DNA of 7,606 bases from contig DASTZB010000275.1 in assembly GCA_035764525.1 (NCBI GenBank), positions 1 to 7,606 of the forward strand. The letters are read 5' to 3'. The first letter of the stretch is position 1, and each line of letters starts with the position of its first letter. The notes under the pieces were generated by a model. It was not told where the DNA came from, searched no databases, and was given only the letters and a program-made list of their open reading frames with translations. A program made the position numbers and the translations under genes. Below, in pieces: positions 5,232 through 7,606 of the stretch. Source of the DNA: VBAS01 sp035764525 (GTDB taxonomy: Bacteria > Bacteroidota > Bacteroidia > Chitinophagales > Chitinophagaceae).

Positions 5232-6137
5232 CTATTTGATCCGCAAAAATTTTGCTGCATTGTTATAAAAAATATCTTCTTTATCCTTCTTTGTTAAAAA
5301 TGGTAAACTATTGAGGAAGCGAACTGATTTTTCAATAGCATAAGGCCATACCATTTGATCTGAACCAAACATCACACGATCCAAATAGCCAGCCTCCTTC
5401 GCATTTCGAAGAAATTCTTTTACGTAACGTTGTGTATTGGGTTCTACCCAAAGCAGAACAGCAAGATCAGTATAAAGCTGGGGATAATAAGCCATCAACC
5501 TGATCGCATGTTCCGGCCAATCTTCTCCGCCTGCATGCATCAAATAAATTCTAAGCTTAGGGTATTTCACTAATACATCTTCAATTAAATATGGATCGCC
5601 AAAGCGAAGTCTCGCTTTTGGTGACCATGAATACGTGCCACCCGGATCACCGCCGCCTGTATGAACAGCAACCGGTATATCATACTTCTCACAGATACGC
5701 AGATACGGTTGCCATACAGAATCGCTGAGTGTGGTACCACTATAATAAGGTGCGATCTCTCCAAACACTTCGATCTTTTTATCCTTTATCATTTGCTCGA
5801 GCTTGACACTATCCATTCCGTGATCCGTGGGAGCAAACATTAGAATTCCTTTGATGATACGATTGTTGCTGTCTTTAGCCACCCAATCCTCCACACTCTG
5901 GGGATTACCGCTTACCATTGCTTTAGTGATATTCAATTTCTTAAATGCAGCAAAGGTTTCATTGCGATGTATCTGCGCATTCTTTGACCCTTTATTCCCA
6001 TAATGATCACTTGCTGGTTCTCTTTCACCAAAGTCACTATCAGTGTAGGAATGAACATGCATGTCAATAATTCTTGCCTGCGAACGGGCAAACAACGAGG
6101 ACATGATAACGATCAGAGAAAGTACTGCTCCTTTCAT
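5232..6137 (-). CDS. Exported metal-dependent amidohydrolase (Amidohydro_2 type)
   Basis: A TIM-barrel amidohydrolase of the group that includes ACMSD-like decarboxylases and 2-pyrone-4,6-dicarboxylate lactonase; these hydrolyse or decarboxylate small carboxylated or lactone compounds at a metal site. Numbered from the ATG at 6137 (301 residues): a signal peptide (KGAVLSLIVIMSSLFARSQA, about 2-21), the metal-binding D-M-H-V-H at 25-29, His159 in PVAVHTGGGDPGG, His201 in YLMHAGGEDWPEHA, and Asp260 in VMFGSDQMVWP. All expected barrel motifs are present and the length is normal, so it should be active; the signal peptide places it in the periplasm or outside. A TTG at 6161 would add eight residues, but the ATG gives a better signal peptide and follows TTAAAAA. 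The substrate cannot be named. Copy F lies upstream and copy E downstream. Confidence 0.85.
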   Translation of the reverse strand: MKGAVLSLIVIMSSLFARSQARIIDMHVHSYTDSDFGEREPASDHYGNKGSKNAQIHRNETFAAFKKLNITKAMVSGNPQSVEDWVAKDSNNRIIKGILMFAPTDHGMDSVKLEQMIKDKKIEVFGEIAPYYSGTTLSDSVWQPYLRICEKYDIPVAVHTGGGDPGGTYSWSPKARLRFGDPYLIEDVLVKYPKLRIYLMHAGGEDWPEHAIRLMAYYPQLYTDLAVLLWVEPNTQRYVKEFLRNAKEAGYLDRVMFGSDQMVWPYAIEKSVRFLNSLPFLTKKDKEDIFYNNAAKFLRIK

Positions 6138-6163
6138 AAGAATGTTTTTAAGGGATGACAAAG

Positions 6164-6181
6164 GAAGTTAATTCATTTTCT
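6164..6181 (-). repeat. Detached tail of repeat copy F
   Basis: GGAAGTTAATTCATTTTC followed by TAT matches 3192-3212 next to copy C, where it joins TCCGCTTACCG directly. Here the CGCAAAG element and a short stretch separate the two halves, so this is the outer end of copy F pushed away by an insertion. Confidence 0.65.
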
Positions 6182-6184
6182 ATT

Positions 6185-6266
6185 TTTCACGCAAAGTCGC
6201 AAAGATTAAAAGCAAGACGCCAAGTAAATCCTTTGCGGCTTTGCTCCTTGGCGTCTTTGCGTGAAA
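6185..6266. repeat. CGCAAAG-type palindromic element, long form, inside copy F
   Basis: TTTCACGCAAAG (6185-6196) and CTTTGCGTGAAA (6255-6266) are perfect 12-base inverted repeats. Inside them GACGCCAAG (6216-6224) and CTTGGCGTC (6247-6255) form a second perfect 9-base pair. Further GCAAAG and CTTTGC units occur between. The whole can fold into one long stem-loop. It encodes nothing, lies between the amidohydrolase start and the body of copy F, and splits copy F from its tail at 6164-6181. A short relative is at 2131-2157. Confidence 0.75.
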
Positions 6267-6408
6267 TAAAAGCGAACCTATATCCGCTTACCGAATGATC
6301 AAAAATTTCTTCATCAATTTTTATCCAGTTCATTTCTCCGTTCGGCCCTGCTACAAAACCTTTAAGCGATATGTGCATGAATGAAATAATTTTTCTCTTG
6401 AGGTTCAA
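6187..6408 (-). pseudogene. Repeat copy F: dihydrofolate reductase-family 5' fragment, frameshifted
   Basis: An open frame of 73 codons can be read from a TTG at 6408, but the parental ATG has become AAG (Lys4 of the open frame). It gives RKIISFMHISLKGFVAG and GEMNWIKIDEEIFDH, the N-terminus of the dihydrofolate reductase/RibD-C family. One base is then missing relative to copy C, so GTC-GGT-AAG reads TCG-GTA-AGC, and the last 25 or so codons are translated CGCAAAG element. Family members are about 170-190 residues, with substrate and NADPH sites beyond this fragment, so it cannot be an enzyme. It starts directly at the stop codon of the esterase gene (TAA at 6411-6409). It is best read as a damaged gene fragment, one of seven in the window; the repeat-derived part is about 6279-6404. 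Confidence 0.85.
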
Positions 6409-7293
6409 TTAAAAATTATTAACAAGAGTTTTCAAGGCATCATGAGTTGCCGGTGTGTTTACTGTCATGTGATGTTCATCCTGATAAAACTTCCATTGAA
6501 AATTGAGTTTGTTTTGCTTGTTCTTTTCTACAATATCTGCCAATAAAAAAGAAGGTCGTATCAAAGCTGTTTTTGAACTTGTATCTTTTTTTATCTGGTC
6601 TGCCATCATTTTTACTTCAGTTTCGTTAGCAATGGCAAGAAATAATCTTTTACTATCAAATTGCTGGTTGCCAAGTATGGAGGCCCCTTCATTTAAAAGC
6701 TTATGATTATCCCACCACAAGGCTGGATCTATTGCAACATAATTATCAAAAAGAGCAGTATGTTTTAAAAGAATATATATTACCATCAGTCCACCCATTG
6801 AATGCCCGATCAAAGTGCGATTGGATGAAACAGGATATTTCTTTTCGATATGTGGTAACACTTCTTTTTCCAGGAATGAAACAAATGCCTCACCTCCGCC
6901 GGTGGTTTTTGCAGTAGCAGCGTCTATCCCGGCAGATGCTGCCTCCACATGTGTGGGTGAATAGTCGCGATAACGCTGCCAGATATTACCAATGCCAACG
7001 AGGATGACATTAGCTGCAGTATTTGAAGCAGGCTCTTTACTTAACTTGTCCAATGTCTTTTGTGTTTCATCAAAATTGGCTTCTGCATCCAACACAAATA
7101 TTACCGGAAGTCTTTTGTTTGCCGGTTGGGCTTTGGGAATATGAAGCCATATGAATCTATCTTCATTTAATATTTTAGAATGGATAGTATCAACGATCTT
7201 ATCATTACTCGTTTGGCTAAGGATTGGTCGTTGTTCCTGATCGACTGAACTGTAAGAAATCCACAAGATTATTAATCCGGCAATTGCCCTCAT
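6409..7293 (-). CDS. Exported alpha/beta hydrolase of the putative esterase (EsterD/IroE-like) family
   Basis: A serine esterase of the type grouped with esterase D, IroE and enterochelin esterases (PF00756 / COG2819), which cleave small acyl or siderophore esters. Numbered from the ATG at 7293 (294 residues): a short hydrophobic leader (MRAIAGLIILWISYSSV) suggesting export; LPVIFVLDAE (about 62-71) for the first core strand; VGIGNIWQRYRDYSPT (about 99-114), the Y/R-rich stretch typical of this family; GHSMGG with nucleophile Ser165; AIDPALWW (about 187-194); and DEHHMTV near 272-278 holding the catalytic His. The length fits. A TTG at 7329 would add 12 residues ahead of the leader and is unlikely. 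The stop codon touches copy F and the start lies about 45 bases from copy G. The true substrate is not known. Confidence 0.82.
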   Translation of the reverse strand: MRAIAGLIILWISYSSVDQEQRPILSQTSNDKIVDTIHSKILNEDRFIWLHIPKAQPANKRLPVIFVLDAEANFDETQKTLDKLSKEPASNTAANVILVGIGNIWQRYRDYSPTHVEAASAGIDAATAKTTGGGEAFVSFLEKEVLPHIEKKYPVSSNRTLIGHSMGGLMVIYILLKHTALFDNYVAIDPALWWDNHKLLNEGASILGNQQFDSKRLFLAIANETEVKMMADQIKKDTSSKTALIRPSFLLADIVEKNKQNKLNFQWKFYQDEHHMTVNTPATHDALKTLVNNF

Positions 7294-7329
7294 ATTTTTT
7301 TGTCTATTAAATTCAATAGTAAGATACAA

Positions 7330-7440
7330 TTAAGTACGATGAAATATCCTTCCATCAACTTTTATCCGGTTCATTTCTCCGTTCGGGCCTGCTACAAAAC
7401 CGTCAAGCGATATGTGCATAAATGAAATTATTTTTCTCAT
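7330..7440 (-). pseudogene. Repeat copy G: dihydrofolate reductase-family 5' fragment, 36 codons
   Basis: The best-preserved short frame among the copies: ATG at 7440-7438, MRKIISFMHISLDGFVAG, PNGEMNRIKVDG, then RIFHRT and TAA at 7332-7330. The match to the other copies fades near 7339, and the end codons are not family sequence. The repeat continues upstream of the ATG to about 7460; bases 7388-7460 are identical to 268-340 of copy A. It lies immediately upstream of the esterase gene and in the same orientation, so transcripts of the esterase starting outside it would carry it as a leader. Confidence 0.82.
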
Positions 7441-7464
7441 AAGGTTCTATTTTTTATTGTTTGT

Positions 7465-7472
7465 CAAAGTTA
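7465..7472 (-). promoter_or_regulatory. Weak candidate -7 box upstream of copy G and the esterase
   Basis: The minus strand reads TAACTTTG, a match to the Bacteroidota TAnnTTTG -7 consensus, just beyond the end of repeat copy G and about 170 bases upstream of the esterase ATG. No TTG at -33 spacing is present, so support is weak. Confidence 0.2.
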
Positions 7473-7484
7473 ATTGTCCGTTGG

Positions 7485-7600
7485 TTCGATTGTTCATCGT
7501 TGGCCGTAGTATGCAACTAAGGCCAATCGAAATATTGCCTGCTTCACATTTAGTTGCTTCCAGCTTCTTCGAAGCTGATGCTTAGTCACAGACTAAGCAT
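7485..7600. repeat. Cluster of inverted repeats at the right edge
   Basis: Four perfect inverted pairs lie in 116 bases: TTCGATTG (7485-7492) with CAATCGAA (7524-7531); GCAACTA (7513-7519) with TAGTTGC (7551-7557); CAGCTTC-TTC-GAAGCTG (7561-7577); and ATGCTTAGTC-ACA-GACTAAGCAT (7578-7600), a 10-base stem with a 3-base loop. TTGGCC (7500-7505) can also pair with GGCCAA (7521-7526), which competes with the first stem. No reading frame is seen. It may be a REP/BIME-like cluster, a bidirectional terminator, or part of a structured RNA; the window ends here. The last two hairpins are the strongest candidates for a terminator of a gene beyond the edge, though without a U-run. Confidence 0.6.
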
Positions 7601-7606
7601 AACGAT

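Noticed and set aside
6187..6408. The 73-codon open frame taken as a functional small protein
   Set aside because: Its first part is the N-terminus of a much longer enzyme family, the original ATG is lost, a base is missing after DH, and the last third is translated palindromic repeat. It is one of seven broken copies.
392..7293. A single operon with a joint metabolic function
   Set aside because: The genes share orientation, but gaps of about 100 to 480 bases filled with repeats and palindromes, and no linked substrates, give no support for a common pathway.
7330..7440. Copy G and copy A short frames as regulatory leader peptides
   Set aside because: The peptides differ between copies and most copies have lost the start or carry stops, so there is no sign that translation is conserved.
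268..7460. A true integron cassette array with attC sites
   Set aside because: The layout is similar, but I find no GTTRRRY/RYYYAAC core pair and no foldable imperfect palindrome spanning the repeat, and no integrase gene is present. I keep only the general cassette-like description.
268..7460. CRISPR array
   Set aside because: The repeats are over 100 bases long, diverged, and separated by whole genes rather than by short spacers.
1..7606. tRNA, rRNA or transposase genes that could explain the repeats
   Set aside because: No tRNA-like cloverleaf, rRNA sequence, or transposase or recombinase motif was seen on either strand.

Overview
The window looks like chromosomal DNA of a member of the Bacteroidota, most likely the Chitinophagaceae or a close relative. 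I infer this from the AT-rich composition, the A/T-rich gene leaders without clear Shine-Dalgarno sites, one TAnnTTTG-type -7 box, the secreted esterase and amidohydrolase types, and palindromic repeats of the kind common in that group. No search was possible, so the assignment is inference.

Layout. At the left edge is the 3' end of a plus-strand alpha/beta hydrolase (1-228). Everything else is on the minus strand. Read in the direction of transcription, from right to left, the genes are: a secreted or periplasmic esterase of the EsterD/IroE type (6409-7293); an exported metal-dependent amidohydrolase of the Amidohydro_2 type (5232-6137); three paralogous small membrane-anchored proteins of unknown function (4314-5099, 3384-4121, 2443-3168), two of which start with a histidine-rich tail; and an exported 522-residue protein of unknown function (392-1960). 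I see no shared pathway. The two hydrolases and the unknown exported protein all act outside the cytoplasm, and the three paralogs form a small local family.

The striking feature is between the genes. Every gap to the left of, between and to the right of the minus-strand genes carries one copy of the same repeat, all in the same orientation: seven copies, named A to G from left to right. Read on the minus strand, the repeat is the 5' end of a gene for a dihydrofolate reductase/RibD-C family protein (N-terminus MRKIISFMHISLDGFVAG, then PNGEMNWIKVDEE), together with some of its upstream sequence. No copy is a working gene: each is truncated, has lost its start codon, or carries a stop or a frameshift. 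The upstream end of most copies lies within about 5 to 15 bases of a neighbouring gene's stop codon. In one case (E) the other end supplies the start codon of the next gene.

The array therefore has the form gene-repeat-gene-repeat, with unrelated genes in one orientation, like a cassette array or a series of insertions at one attachment site. No recombinase is encoded here and no integron attC consensus is seen, so the mechanism is open; ordinary duplication and homologous recombination between repeats could also produce it. Smaller palindromic elements are nested in or beside the repeats: an 18-base palindrome in B and E, a CGCAAAG-type inverted repeat in F and beside B, and a cluster of hairpins at the right edge.
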